The notes beneath the pieces were generated by a model. That model had not been told where the DNA came from. It was given only the letters and a program-made list of their open reading frames with translations, and made no database searches. From Verrucomicrobia subdivision 3 bacterium UBA693 (GTDB taxonomy: Bacteria; Verrucomicrobiota; Verrucomicrobiia; Limisphaerales; UBA8199), in the NCBI GenBank assembly GCA_002298785.1, contig DBMR01000108.1:48269-112268 (forward strand): a stretch of 64,000 bases of DNA, read 5' to 3'. The translations under genes and the position numbers were made by a program. Position 1 is the stretch's first letter. The number at the start of each line of letters is the position of its first letter. Shown here piece after piece: positions 25,516 through 33,721 of the stretch.

Positions 25516-26190
25516 ATGAAATTCAATTTTGTGCGGTTCGTCTCGGATTCATTTTACCGGAACCTGATTCTCGCCCTGGCGCTTGCCGGTGGGACAAGCG
25601 TCCTAGCCCAAGGCACGTTCACGAGGATCACGTTCGAAGGTCCTCCGGTCCAGCCTCCTGGTTCAGCTTATTTCGTGCAGCAATACTATGAGGCCGGGGT
25701 GTGGTTTAGACCACTGGGCGTTGTTGGGCCGGGCAATGGCTTCGTGCGCGCAAGGGGGGGGGATCCAGGCTGGCCAGATAATGGCACGGCTTACCTGCTG
25801 GCCGGTGCCGGCGATTCGTTGATGTTCAGTATGACGGGCGTCCGGGTGTTCGACCTGGTTTCGGTGGACCTGGCTGAATTCAGCACGCTCTACGCGTACC
25901 CTACTTCGGTGTGGTTTGTCGGGTATAAACCCGATGGTTCGAGCGTGACGACAGTTTTGGTGACGGACGGCATCATGGACGGTAATGGTCCGCTGGCCGA
26001 TTTTGAGACCTTTTATCTCGGCGAGGCCTTTCGCGGCGTGGAGCGGGTGGAGATACCAACCAACGGCTGGGCGCTCGATAATCTGGTGCTGGCGATTCCG
26101 GAGCCGAGTGGCGGAATGTTGCTAGGTCTTGGTATCGTGGCCATGGTGGTTGCGCGTGGGCGATTTGGGCCTTTAAAGAGGTCACCGTAG
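25516..26190 (+). CDS. PEP-CTERM sorted surface protein
   Basis: A 224-residue protein with an N-terminal signal (NLILALALAGGTSVLAQG), a beta-rich central domain ('FTRITFEGPPVQPPGSAYFV', 'FDLVSVDLAEFSTLYAYPTS', 'GWALDNLVLA') and a canonical PEP-CTERM tail: IPEPSGG, hydrophobic MLLGLGIVAMVVA, then basic RGRFGPLKR. The centre resembles domains of other PEP-CTERM proteins but I cannot name the family. Exosortase would cleave the tail and release the protein to the surface or EPS. It stands alone between two repeat-bearing, gene-poor stretches. Confidence 0.85.
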   Translation: MKFNFVRFVSDSFYRNLILALALAGGTSVLAQGTFTRITFEGPPVQPPGSAYFVQQYYEAGVWFRPLGVVGPGNGFVRARGGDPGWPDNGTAYLLAGAGDSLMFSMTGVRVFDLVSVDLAEFSTLYAYPTSVWFVGYKPDGSSVTTVLVTDGIMDGNGPLADFETFYLGEAFRGVERVEIPTNGWALDNLVLAIPEPSGGMLLGLGIVAMVVARGRFGPLKRSP

Positions 26191-26740
26191 CTTGTGGGAT
26201 CAGCCGGTTGACGAGTTTTTGGGGTTGGGGAAAAGAGCCAGGCATGCTGCGGCGACGGCGCTGACTCGGGAGGTGTAAGATCCCAAGGCCCCAGCGATTC
26301 ATATTGGCGCCCCCGACCGGTTTGGTGTCCACCGTTTACGGTGTTTCCGGGCCGGGGACACGCTGAAGCGTGGACACCGAACAGGGACCGGATTGCGCTC
26401 GGTGCTTGCTGGGTTTGGTGTCCACCGTTTACGGTGTTTTCGGCCCCTGACACGCTGAAGCGTGAACCCAAACGGGGACCAGATTGCATTCGTGGGTAAA
26501 GGTTGGAAGGTGTCAGTCCTGCCAATACACGCCCGGAATTCGCGTCGCACCGGCGCACCTCTTTTTGTAGGAGTCGAAGTAACGAGACTCTGACTAGCCC
26601 GGTGGAGCTGGGATGCCGGCCAGTTGCGACTGCGCCGGAAGATCGATCCGCAGAAGCTTGCCTGGCGGCGCAGGTGTGCGCGCTTTTCCTTGACCCCTCG
26701 GCGCGGCTCCGTAGCCTGTGCCGCACAGCCCGGATTTTAT
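26191..26740. other. Intergenic region, 550 bp, with palindromic repeats
   Basis: No gene is supported here. It contains the two-copy palindromic repeat at 26320-26487, described separately. The remainder (26490-26740) holds only short open frames; one runs in frame into the aminotransferase from 26624 but its composition is not protein-like. Confidence 0.5.
26320..26487. repeat. Two tandem copies of a two-hairpin palindromic element
   Basis: Copy A starts at 26320 and copy B at 26413, a 93-bp period. Each begins GTTTGGTGTCCACCG and contains two small hairpins: CACCG-TTTA-CGGTG and CACGC-TGAA-GCGTG. In copy A the outer arms 26320-26332 and 26370-26382 are inverted repeats with one mismatch in 13; in copy B the right arm has diverged (GAACCCAAAC). 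After each element comes a similar tail containing GGGACC-N-GATTGC. A related element is at 59316-59383. Confidence 0.85.
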
Positions 26741-27991
26741 ATGGTATCAAAGCTAGCATTATTAGGGGGGAAACCCCTGCGCACTCGGCCGTTTCCATCG
26801 TGGCCGATTTTTGGGACCGCCGAGGAGAAAGCCTTGCTACGGGTGTTGCATAGCGGGAAGTGGGGCAGGTTGCAGGGCGACCAGGTCGATAAATTTGAGC
26901 AGAGTTTCGCCCGGCAGCATGGGTGTTCCCATGGCGTCGCGGTCGTCAATGGGACGGTATCCTTGCGGTTGATCTTGATGGCGGCCGGAATTCAGGCGGA
27001 AGACGAGGTGATTGTCCCTCCCTACACGTTCTTGTCTACCGCCACCGCTGTGGTGGAGGCGAACGCGGTTCCGGTTTTTGCTGACATTGATCTGAACACG
27101 TTCAACCTGGATCCCCGCGCGGCGGAGACGGCGATCACCCCCCGGACGCGGGCCATCATCCCCGTTCACTTCGCGGGACAACCGGCCGACATGACGGCAT
27201 TCGTGAAATTGGCGCGGCGGCGCAAGCTGATCCTGATTGAAGACGCCGCGCATGCGCATGGTGCTTCCTGGAACGGCCAACCGGCCGGGTCTCTGGGCGA
27301 TGTGGCCTCGTTCTCCTTTCAATCCAGCAAGAATTTAACCTGCGGGGAAGGTGGTATCATCACGACGAACGACGAGCGCCTCGCGGCGGCTTGCCGATCG
27401 ATGCACAATTGCGGTCGGGTGCCCGGAGGGATTTGGTATGAGCACCATGTGATCTCCGGGAATTATCGGCTCGGAGAATTCCAGGGGGCGGTATTGAACT
27501 GCCAATTGCAGCGATTGGAGCGGCAGGCGCAAATTCGGGAGCGCAACGGGCGTTACCTCGCGGCCCGGTTATCCCAAATCCCCGGTCTGCTGGTGCAACA
27601 ACGTCCGTCTGAGTGTACCCGTCACGCGTATCACCTGTTCATGCTGCGACTGGAAGCGGAAGCGTTTGGCGTTCCCCGCGCCGCGGTGTTACAGGCCCTA
27701 AGGGCGGAAGGTATTCCCTGCTCGGGGGGGTATGGTTTTTCTCTGCCGCAACAACCCCTCTTTCGCCATCGTGCCTTTGGTCCCTATCTTCCCGGGGCGG
27801 GGCGCCGCCTCGATTATGCCAACACCCGATGCCCCAATAGCGATTTGATTTGCCGCGAGCAGGGCTTCTGGATTGAGCAAAGCGTGATGCTGGGCACTCG
27901 CGCGGACATGGACGACATCATTGCCGCTTTTGAGAAAATCCAGGGGCAGCGCGAGGCGCTCAACCTTTGGGCGCGAAAGGAGAAAGCGTGA
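26741..27991 (+). CDS. DegT/DnrJ/EryC1-family PLP aminotransferase
   Basis: 416 residues from the ATG at 26741. Motifs: 'ALLGGKPLRTRPFPSWP' (typical N-terminus), 'VNGTVSLRLILMAAGIQAED', 'VPPYTFLSTATAVVEANAVP', the PLP-ring Asp in 'LIEDAAHAHGA' (near 167) and the Schiff-base Lys in 'SFQSSKNLTCGEGGIIT' (near 197). The family aminates keto-sugars for surface glycans or acts on inositol and antibiotic precursors; some members have other PLP activities. The stop overlaps the GTG start of the PTS EIIC gene by four bases. No sugar-nucleotide pathway genes adjoin, so the substrate is open. Confidence 0.9.
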   Translation: MVSKLALLGGKPLRTRPFPSWPIFGTAEEKALLRVLHSGKWGRLQGDQVDKFEQSFARQHGCSHGVAVVNGTVSLRLILMAAGIQAEDEVIVPPYTFLSTATAVVEANAVPVFADIDLNTFNLDPRAAETAITPRTRAIIPVHFAGQPADMTAFVKLARRRKLILIEDAAHAHGASWNGQPAGSLGDVASFSFQSSKNLTCGEGGIITTNDERLAAACRSMHNCGRVPGGIWYEHHVISGNYRLGEFQGAVLNCQLQRLERQAQIRERNGRYLAARLSQIPGLLVQQRPSECTRHAYHLFMLRLEAEAFGVPRAAVLQALRAEGIPCSGGYGFSLPQQPLFRHRAFGPYLPGAGRRLDYANTRCPNSDLICREQGFWIEQSVMLGTRADMDDIIAAFEKIQGQREALNLWARKEKA

Positions 27992-29253
27992 CTTCGGAGA
28001 ACGGTTTCTTAAACCGACGCCTGGTGCCCGCACTCACCGCGCTGAGTGAAAACACGTACATGTCCGCCATTCGCGCGGGCATGGTTTCGGTCGTACCACT
28101 TACGATCATCGGCGGGCTGTTCATCATCATCGCCTTTTTACCAGTGGCCGGATGGGAAAAGACCATCGCCGCATACCTGCCTTTATTGCAGGTGCCGGTG
28201 ACGGCTACGTTCGGTTTGCTGGCGGTGTTTGTCGCGTTCGCTATTGGGTATGACCTGGGGCAGCGCATGAAGCAGGAGGCCGTCGTCAGTGCCTCGATGG
28301 CCACCCTGATGTTTCTATTGATCCAGGTCCAGATGAAGGATCAGACCCTGGTGATGGATAACCTGGGTTCCAAAGGCTTGTTCCCGGCGATCATCATTGC
28401 GCTGGTCACGGTGCGCGTACAGAAATTCTTCACGGACCACAACGTGGTCATCAAGCTGCCCCAGAACGTTCCGGCAGTGGTTTATGAGTCGTTTCTGTCC
28501 CTCACCCCGATGCTCTTCCTGATCGTGAGCCTGTGGCTGATCCGGTTTGTGGCGGGGGTGGATATCAACGCGCTCATTCAGACCGCCTTCAAGCCGGTGG
28601 TTTTTGCCTTGAACACGTTGCCGGGCATCCTGGTTTACGCGTTCATGGTGACGCTGCTGTGGTCGGTGGGCATCAATGGTGACAACGCCATGGACGCCAT
28701 CGTGGCGCCGATTTTTCTACAATTCCTGGCGGCCAATGTGGAGGCGACCTCTGCGGGGCAACCGCTGCCCTACGTGACCGCTTATGGGTTCTTTACGACC
28801 TTCGTCAACGTTGGCGGCACCGGTGCGACGATCGCCTTGGCCCTGGTCATGCTGAATTCGAAGGAGCCTGGCTTTCGCAAAGTGAGCCGGTTATCCCTGC
28901 CGACCCAGATTTTTGGCATCAATGAACCCATTTTCTTTGGCTTTCCCATCGTGCTGAATCCGGTGTTCATGATCCCCTACGTCCTCAACGCCATGATTCT
29001 GACCACCGGGACCTTTTTGTTGATGCAATGGGGTGTCCTGCATAAGCCGCTGGTTAATGTGCCTTGGACCACTCCGCCCATTATCGGCCATTACCTGGTC
29101 TCGGGCGGGGACTGGAAAGCCGCTGTCTGGGGCGTCCTGTCGATCTTCATTGCCATGGCGGTTTACTTCCCGTTTGCCAAGGCGGCTGAACGGCAGCGCT
29201 TACAGGCTGAAGCTGCGGCGCTCAAATCGCCGGGAACCACGGAGTCGGTCTGA
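27988..29253 (+). CDS. PTS EIIC component, cellobiose/lactose family (orphan)
   Basis: 421 residues from the GTG at 27988, which has GGAG five bases upstream and overlaps the previous stop (GTGA). About ten hydrophobic segments are present. Family motifs include 'YMSAIRAGMVSVVPLTIIGG', 'LLWSVGINGDNAMDAIVAPI', the sugar-site block 'INEPIFFGFPIVLNPVFMIP' and 'VPWTTPPIIGHYL'. EIIC normally passes sugar to an EIIB that phosphorylates it, but no EIIA, EIIB, HPr or EI gene lies in the window. It may use a distant PTS, or act as a facilitator. The coupling with an aminotransferase could point to an amino-sugar or glucoside role; this is speculative. Confidence 0.88.
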   Translation: MTSENGFLNRRLVPALTALSENTYMSAIRAGMVSVVPLTIIGGLFIIIAFLPVAGWEKTIAAYLPLLQVPVTATFGLLAVFVAFAIGYDLGQRMKQEAVVSASMATLMFLLIQVQMKDQTLVMDNLGSKGLFPAIIIALVTVRVQKFFTDHNVVIKLPQNVPAVVYESFLSLTPMLFLIVSLWLIRFVAGVDINALIQTAFKPVVFALNTLPGILVYAFMVTLLWSVGINGDNAMDAIVAPIFLQFLAANVEATSAGQPLPYVTAYGFFTTFVNVGGTGATIALALVMLNSKEPGFRKVSRLSLPTQIFGINEPIFFGFPIVLNPVFMIPYVLNAMILTTGTFLLMQWGVLHKPLVNVPWTTPPIIGHYLVSGGDWKAAVWGVLSIFIAMAVYFPFAKAAERQRLQAEAAALKSPGTTESV

Positions 29254-29318
29254 TTCCTTGTTGGTTCTCGGTCACTGCCGGTTGAACCGCCGGTGGTTTT
29301 CCTGGGAGTTCGGCGTAC

Positions 29319-29359
29319 AAAAACCAGCCCGACGGGCCGATGTAGGCGAGTCGGGCTGG
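29319..29359 (-). terminator. Intrinsic terminator of the pilC-like gene
   Basis: A 10-bp stem (29350-29359 with 29324-29333) encloses a 16-base loop; read on the minus strand it is followed by TTTTTGT. It lies about 18 bases past the stop of the gene ending at 29377 and can also close the rightward EIIC gene. Confidence 0.75.
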
Positions 29360-29376
29360 GTGAAACAGAATCAGGC

Positions 29377-30588
29377 TTAACGTTTACCGCTAACAATTTC
29401 GGGCATCTTGAAGATCGGCAGGAACATGCAAATGACCATGCCGCCCACGACCACACCCAGGAAAACGATCAGGATGGGCTCGATCAGGGCGGTGAGGCCG
29501 GAGAGGACGGTTTCAATCTCCTCGTCCAGGAAGTCTGAAATACGTTCGAGCATGTTATCGATTTTGCCGGTTTGTTCACCGGCGGTGATCATGCGAATGA
29601 TCATGGTAGGAAAGACCGGGTGCTTGCCCAGGGCGACGGAGATGCTTTCGCCACGTTCAATATCCCCAGCCGCAACCTTGATCGCCTTTTCCATCACGAC
29701 ATTACCCACGGTCTGGGAGACAATCTGGAGCACTTCCAGGATGGGCACACCGCTGCGCACCAGCGAAGCCAGGGTGCGGGTGAACCGCGCGAGGCAAATT
29801 TTGTGCGCAATTTGACCGAAGACTGGCAGCCGAATGCGGTTGGCGTCCCAGAAATGGCGGCCCATCGGGGTTTTGATAAAGTATAACCAGCCGTAAACCG
29901 CGCCAACCATCGAGAGCACCAGTAGCAGCACGTAGCGTTTGACGATGTTGCTGAGATCAATCAGGAATTGGGTCGGGGCCGGCAGCTTGGCATTGAAACT
30001 TTGGAAGATTTCACCGAATACCGGCACGACTTTCACCAGCAGGAAGATGGTAATCAGGATGGCCACCACGGTGACCACCGTGGGGTACATCATAGCGGAT
30101 TTGACCTTTTTGCGCAGGCGAGCGGAGTTTTCCAGGTAGAGCGCCAGGCGCCCCATGATTTCGGCAAGCAAACCGCCTTTCTCGCCCGCCGCCACCATGC
30201 AGGTATAGAGCCGCGAGAACACTTTGGGATGCTTTTGCAGGGCTTCGGAGAAGCTGTCCCCGCTTTCCACCCGGGTGCAAATGTCTCGAATGACATCGCG
30301 CATGACCTTATTTGTGGTCTGATCCGCCAGCGATTGCAGGGATTGGACCATGGCCAGACCGGCATCGATCATGGTAGCCAATTGCCGGGTAAACACCACG
30401 AGGTCAGCCAGGCCGACTTTGCCGCCCCCGGTGCTGCCCCGTTTTCCAATTTTCTCCTGGATGGAAACGACCAGCAAATTGCGGTTGAGCAACAGCGAGA
30501 TGGCTGCTTGTTCCGTTGCTGCCTCCACCGAGCTGCGAATTTCCCGGCCAGAACCGGTTTCCCGGGCAACAAATAAGAAAGATGGCAT
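29377..30588 (-). CDS. Type IV pilus / type II secretion inner-membrane protein PilC/GspF
   Basis: A 403-residue protein, the normal family length. It has two T2SSF domains, each a helical bundle followed by a membrane segment: 'DLVVFTRQLATMIDAGLAMV' ... 'SAMMYPTVVTVVAILITIFL', and 'ARFTRTLASLVRSGVPILEV' ... 'GLTALIEPILIVFLGVVVGG'. The N-terminal 'FLFVARETGSGREIRSSVEA' strand pair is also typical. It forms the inner-membrane platform that couples the assembly ATPase to pseudopilin polymerisation. No other pilus genes are adjacent, but a prepilin-like gene lies at 43841-44710. Confidence 0.93.
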   Translation of the reverse strand: MPSFLFVARETGSGREIRSSVEAATEQAAISLLLNRNLLVVSIQEKIGKRGSTGGGKVGLADLVVFTRQLATMIDAGLAMVQSLQSLADQTTNKVMRDVIRDICTRVESGDSFSEALQKHPKVFSRLYTCMVAAGEKGGLLAEIMGRLALYLENSARLRKKVKSAMMYPTVVTVVAILITIFLLVKVVPVFGEIFQSFNAKLPAPTQFLIDLSNIVKRYVLLLVLSMVGAVYGWLYFIKTPMGRHFWDANRIRLPVFGQIAHKICLARFTRTLASLVRSGVPILEVLQIVSQTVGNVVMEKAIKVAAGDIERGESISVALGKHPVFPTMIIRMITAGEQTGKIDNMLERISDFLDEEIETVLSGLTALIEPILIVFLGVVVGGMVICMFLPIFKMPEIVSGKR

Positions 30589-30810
30589 ATGAATCAGATT
30601 CTATTTTCTGGGCCCCGGTCCAAAGGCGGCAGCCTGGTTTCTATCCACAGTTTTGTACAATATGGTTGGGAGCACAGCAGACTTCATTCCATGTTTCGGG
30701 CGACTGAAAAACGCTTACACACCCGAATAAATCGGGAGATTTCAGCCGGTAACCGTTCCCTTAGGTGTCCCGGGGTGGAACAAATCTGCACAAAATCGGG
30801 AAAAAAAGGG

Positions 30811-30839
30811 TTGTCAAGCGATCCAACATTGCCTAAATA
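30811..30839 (+). promoter_or_regulatory. Sigma-70 promoter of the porin gene
   Basis: TTGTCA (30811-30816) and TAAATA (30834-30839) are separated by exactly 17 bases and preceded by a run of A residues (30801-30807) that could serve as an UP element. The predicted start is near 30846, giving a leader of about 100 bases. It is the best promoter match I found in the window. Confidence 0.7.
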
Positions 30840-30849
30840 GAGTCTTGAA

Positions 30850-30891
30850 GCACCGGTTTTGGTGCGAAGGCGTAAACGGTTTTTGCGCCTT
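30850..30891 (+). promoter_or_regulatory. Structured 5' leader of the porin mRNA
   Basis: Two consecutive hairpins are predicted in the leader: GCACC (30850-30854) with GGTGC (30861-30865), and a 10-bp stem with one mismatch, 30867-30876 with 30882-30891. They may protect the 5' end or be a target for small RNA control. Function is inferred from position only. Confidence 0.45.
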
Positions 30892-30946
30892 AAGATGCAA
30901 CTATTGGTGATAGGAACTAACGCAAACAAGATCGGAGGAACGATTA

Positions 30947-32155
30947 ATGAATAATAAATGGACAGTTGCGCTGGCCGCCTTAGGAGTGGTCAGCCTGGCA
31001 TCGGTCGCCCAAGCCGAAGAGAAGGCGAGCTCTGTGCTCACCTCGCTCTCTTCCACGACCATCAGTGGTTATGTGGACACCTCGGCACACTGGAACTTGA
31101 ACACGGGAAACGCCAATCTCCCGCCTTACAGGTTCAATAGCCAGAACAAGGCCGATGGATTTAACCTGAACGTCGTGCAGTTGCGCTTGGAAAAGCCGCT
31201 CGATGAATCGCAGTGGTCTGCCGGCTATCGCTTCGACCTGTGGGCCGGCCCGGACGCCAACGCGCTCAACACCCAGTCGAGTGGCCTGGGAACTGGTAGC
31301 GATTTCGGTATCCGCCAGGCCTATGTGGCTCTCCGCGCCCCGGTGGGCAACGGATTGGACTTCAAGATGGGCGTGTTCGACAGCATCATCGGCTACGAGT
31401 CGATCGAATCTGGTAACAACCCGAACTACACCCGCTCCTACGGCAATACCATCGAACCCACCACCCATACCGGGTTGCTGGCTTCGTACCGCTTCTGCGA
31501 GATGTTCAGCGCATCCGCGGGTATCGCCAATACCACTGGTCCGACGATCAATGGTCGCGCCTTCAATCCGCAGGATGGCAGCGCGGCTCCTCGGGCCGAA
31601 TCCTACAAGACCTACATGGGCTCTGTGGCGATCACCGCTCCGGAAAGCATGGGTTTCCTGAAGGGTTCCACCCTGTATGCTGGCGTGGTTAGCGGTTTCA
31701 ATGAAACCGTGGCCAACACCGGCTACGGGCTCCCGGCCCAGAGCTACTACGTCGGCGCCACCATCGCGACTCCGGTCACCGGTTTGCGCGCGGGTGTTGC
31801 TTGGGACTTCCTGAACGCCAACACCACCTACAACAGCGCTATCGGCACGGTTAAGGGTGATGTCAGCGCGCTCGCGGGCTATCTCTCCTTCCAAGCCACC
31901 GAAAAACTGAGCCTCCATGGCCGGTTTGAATGGACGCGCGCGGATGGCGACCAGCCGGAAGCGATCGCTATGGATAACAACGTCTATACCACCACGGCGA
32001 CGGTGCAGTATGACCTGTGGGCCAACGTGCTCACCCGCTTGGAATTCCGTTGGGATCACGCGGACAAAGGTTACATGTTCGGCGGGACCATCCCGGGCGA
32101 ACCCACCCGCGCCGATGCTTATCTGCTCGCTCTGAACGTCATCTACAAGTTCTAA
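30947..32155 (+). CDS. Outer-membrane beta-barrel porin-like protein
   Basis: 402 residues with a signal peptide ending 'VSLASVAQAEE' and a good ribosome site (GGAGG, eight bases before the ATG). The mature part is a succession of amphipathic strands with aromatic girdles ('TTISGYVDTSAHWNLNTG', 'WSAGYRFDLWAGPDANAL', 'VLTRLEFRWDHADKGYMFGG') ending 'LLALNVIYKF', with the C-terminal Phe required by outer-membrane insertion machinery. It resembles BBP2-type (PF07642) putative porins. A strong promoter, structured leader, strong ribosome site and terminator imply high expression as a single gene. The solute is unknown. Confidence 0.85.
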   Translation: MNNKWTVALAALGVVSLASVAQAEEKASSVLTSLSSTTISGYVDTSAHWNLNTGNANLPPYRFNSQNKADGFNLNVVQLRLEKPLDESQWSAGYRFDLWAGPDANALNTQSSGLGTGSDFGIRQAYVALRAPVGNGLDFKMGVFDSIIGYESIESGNNPNYTRSYGNTIEPTTHTGLLASYRFCEMFSASAGIANTTGPTINGRAFNPQDGSAAPRAESYKTYMGSVAITAPESMGFLKGSTLYAGVVSGFNETVANTGYGLPAQSYYVGATIATPVTGLRAGVAWDFLNANTTYNSAIGTVKGDVSALAGYLSFQATEKLSLHGRFEWTRADGDQPEAIAMDNNVYTTTATVQYDLWANVLTRLEFRWDHADKGYMFGGTIPGEPTRADAYLLALNVIYKF

Positions 32156-32177
32156 GTCGGGCTGATTTAGTAATCTC

Positions 32178-32212
32178 AAAACCCCTGCCGCAGGCGACTG
32201 TGGCAGGGGTTT
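32178..32212 (+). terminator. Intrinsic terminator of the porin gene
   Basis: An 11-bp stem (AAACCCCTGCC at 32178-32188 with its complement at 32202-32212) is followed by CTGTTT. It lies 22 bases past the porin stop and is also usable by the convergent recO transcript. Confidence 0.85.
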
Positions 32213-32300
32213 CTGTTTACTGGCCTCAGAGGAGAATGCGACAAAGTCTTTCCCCCTTGGGAGCAGCTTATACCCGGGCGGGTATTCACCGGGGGGGGGA

Positions 32301-32939
32301 TCAGCCAATCGCCAATTCCCGGCCGGATGGCAACTTGTCGAGGTGGTAGATCAGGTAACCGTGCAGAAATTGTTTAAGCTCAGTTACTTGAGTTTGATTC
32401 GTTCGAATGCGCCCTATGAAGTCCCAGCTTTCCGATTGCAGCGCTTGCGCCACCTTCACGGTGCCGGGTGAGAGGCGGGTTTGGCTAAAGTCAGGAGCCA
32501 TGCCTAAGTCGCTCAGCAGCTTTAGTTCGAAGGCGAAAAGGGTTTCCGGGCGGGGCGGGGCGGTGGAGGCTACCCGAACGGCATCTTTGAGCAGGGCGTA
32601 AATGCCGGGGATTGGGGTGTCGATCTCGGTCGTGGCTTCGACCAGGGTGGTAAAATAGGAGCCTTGTCGTAGGCAGCCCAGATCCTCTCTCAAAGTCGCA
32701 TGCGTTTCCTTCAAAGCCAACTCTCGCAAGGTGTGCAGATCCGATCTGCGGCTTCGCTGGAAGGTAAAATCAGCCTCGTAAAACAAGTCCAGCTTGCCCA
32801 GAAAGGGGGATTTTACGCGGCGCGCACCTTTGGCGACGGTCGAGATGCGACCCTGCTCCAACGTGAGCCACACGACGATGAGGCTCGTCTCGGTGAGCAG
32901 GCGGGTCCGCAGAATAATCCCGGAAGCTGATTCAAGCAT
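32301..32939 (-). CDS. recO: DNA repair protein RecO
   Basis: A 212-residue protein. The N-terminal OB-fold carries the family signature: 'ASGIILRTRLLTETSLIVVW', 'GRISTVAKGARRVKSPFLGK', 'LDLFYEADFTFQRSRRSDLH'. The helical C-terminal domain has 'RQGSYFTTLVEATTEIDTPI' and 'FAFELKLLSDLGMAP'. RecO loads RecA on SSB-coated gapped DNA with RecR. The CxxC zinc finger found in many RecO proteins is absent, as in E. coli RecO. It starts 4 bases downstream of the DUF502 gene, so the two are almost certainly co-transcribed. Confidence 0.93.
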   Translation of the reverse strand: MLESASGIILRTRLLTETSLIVVWLTLEQGRISTVAKGARRVKSPFLGKLDLFYEADFTFQRSRRSDLHTLRELALKETHATLREDLGCLRQGSYFTTLVEATTEIDTPIPGIYALLKDAVRVASTAPPRPETLFAFELKLLSDLGMAPDFSQTRLSPGTVKVAQALQSESWDFIGRIRTNQTQVTELKQFLHGYLIYHLDKLPSGRELAIG

Positions 32940-32943
32940 GGGG

Positions 32944-33642
32944 CTAAGCCTCTGGGGGCGCTGCTCCGGCGTTCAATCCCGGGGGCGGTGTGGATTTGAA
33001 ATCCGGCAGGATGGAGCCCAGGCTGATGATGTACTTAATGCCGTCAGCCACGCTCATTTGCAGCTTGGTGACTTTTTCTTCAGGCAATTGCACCAGGAAA
33101 CCAGAGGTGGGGTTGGGAGTTGTCGGCACAAAGACGGTCACCATTTTTTGACCCGTTTGCAGCGGCAGCCCATCATCGCCGTCATTTGTGACAAACCCCA
33201 GTGAGTACATGCCTGGGCTGGGGAATTCCAGCGCCACCACCGTGCGGAAAGAGGCCTTTTTGCTGGTCGCGAAGGCGTCGTTGACCTGTTTTGTCGCTGC
33301 GTAGATCTTGTTGAGCAGCGGGATGCGCATCAGCCCGGCGTCGACCAACTCGATAATCTTTTCGCCGAAATAGTTGCGGGCTCCGAGCCCGACCGCACAA
33401 ATCAGGAGGATAGCCAGCATGAAAGCCCACAGGCTGGAATACCAAAAGAGCGGACCGGCGCCGTCGTCCTGGTGGGTCCAGGAGCGTGGCACAAAAATGA
33501 GGAGGAGATCGGTGAACCGTGCCACGGTGCCAAACAGCCAAATGATGACCGCCACCGAGATGATGGCGGGCAGCACCACCGCCAGACCCGCCAGGAAATT
33601 GGCGCGCCAGCGGGATAAGAGAGCGTTTTTCACTAGCGCCAT
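32944..33642 (-). CDS. DUF502 family membrane protein
   Basis: 232 residues from the ATG at 33642; upstream in-frame codons are not protein-like. Two membrane helices (FLAGLAVVLPAIISVAVIIWL and the 'SLWAFMLAILLICAVGLGA' region) surround a short loop, followed by 'PLLNKIYAATKQVNDAF' and 'FRTVVALEFPSPGMYSLGFV', which are DUF502 signatures. A 'VFVPTTPNPTSGFLVQLPEE' block follows. The family has no firm biochemical role; plant homologues influence membrane trafficking. It lies between an ABC transporter operon and recO on the same strand. Confidence 0.9.
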   Translation of the reverse strand: MALVKNALLSRWRANFLAGLAVVLPAIISVAVIIWLFGTVARFTDLLLIFVPRSWTHQDDGAGPLFWYSSLWAFMLAILLICAVGLGARNYFGEKIIELVDAGLMRIPLLNKIYAATKQVNDAFATSKKASFRTVVALEFPSPGMYSLGFVTNDGDDGLPLQTGQKMVTVFVPTTPNPTSGFLVQLPEEKVTKLQMSVADGIKYIISLGSILPDFKSTPPPGLNAGAAPPEA

Positions 33643-33721
33643 GGTAGGCTTAGTCCGAACACGGCACAAGCCGCACCCGCCGTCGAATACCACCCCCGGG
33701 GGGCAGCGAAGGTGCGGGGGC

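Larger units (their letters stand above)
30589..30946. other. Divergent intergenic region, 358 bp
   Basis: This separates the leftward pilC-like gene from the rightward porin gene. The right half contains the porin promoter and structured leader (separate entries). The left half should hold the pilC promoter, but no convincing element was identified. No coding potential is seen. Confidence 0.6.

Noticed and set aside
30980..32308. 442-codon antisense open frame over the porin gene
   Set aside because: The porin has a promoter, ribosome site, signal peptide and terminator in the sense direction; the antisense product has no recognisable feature.
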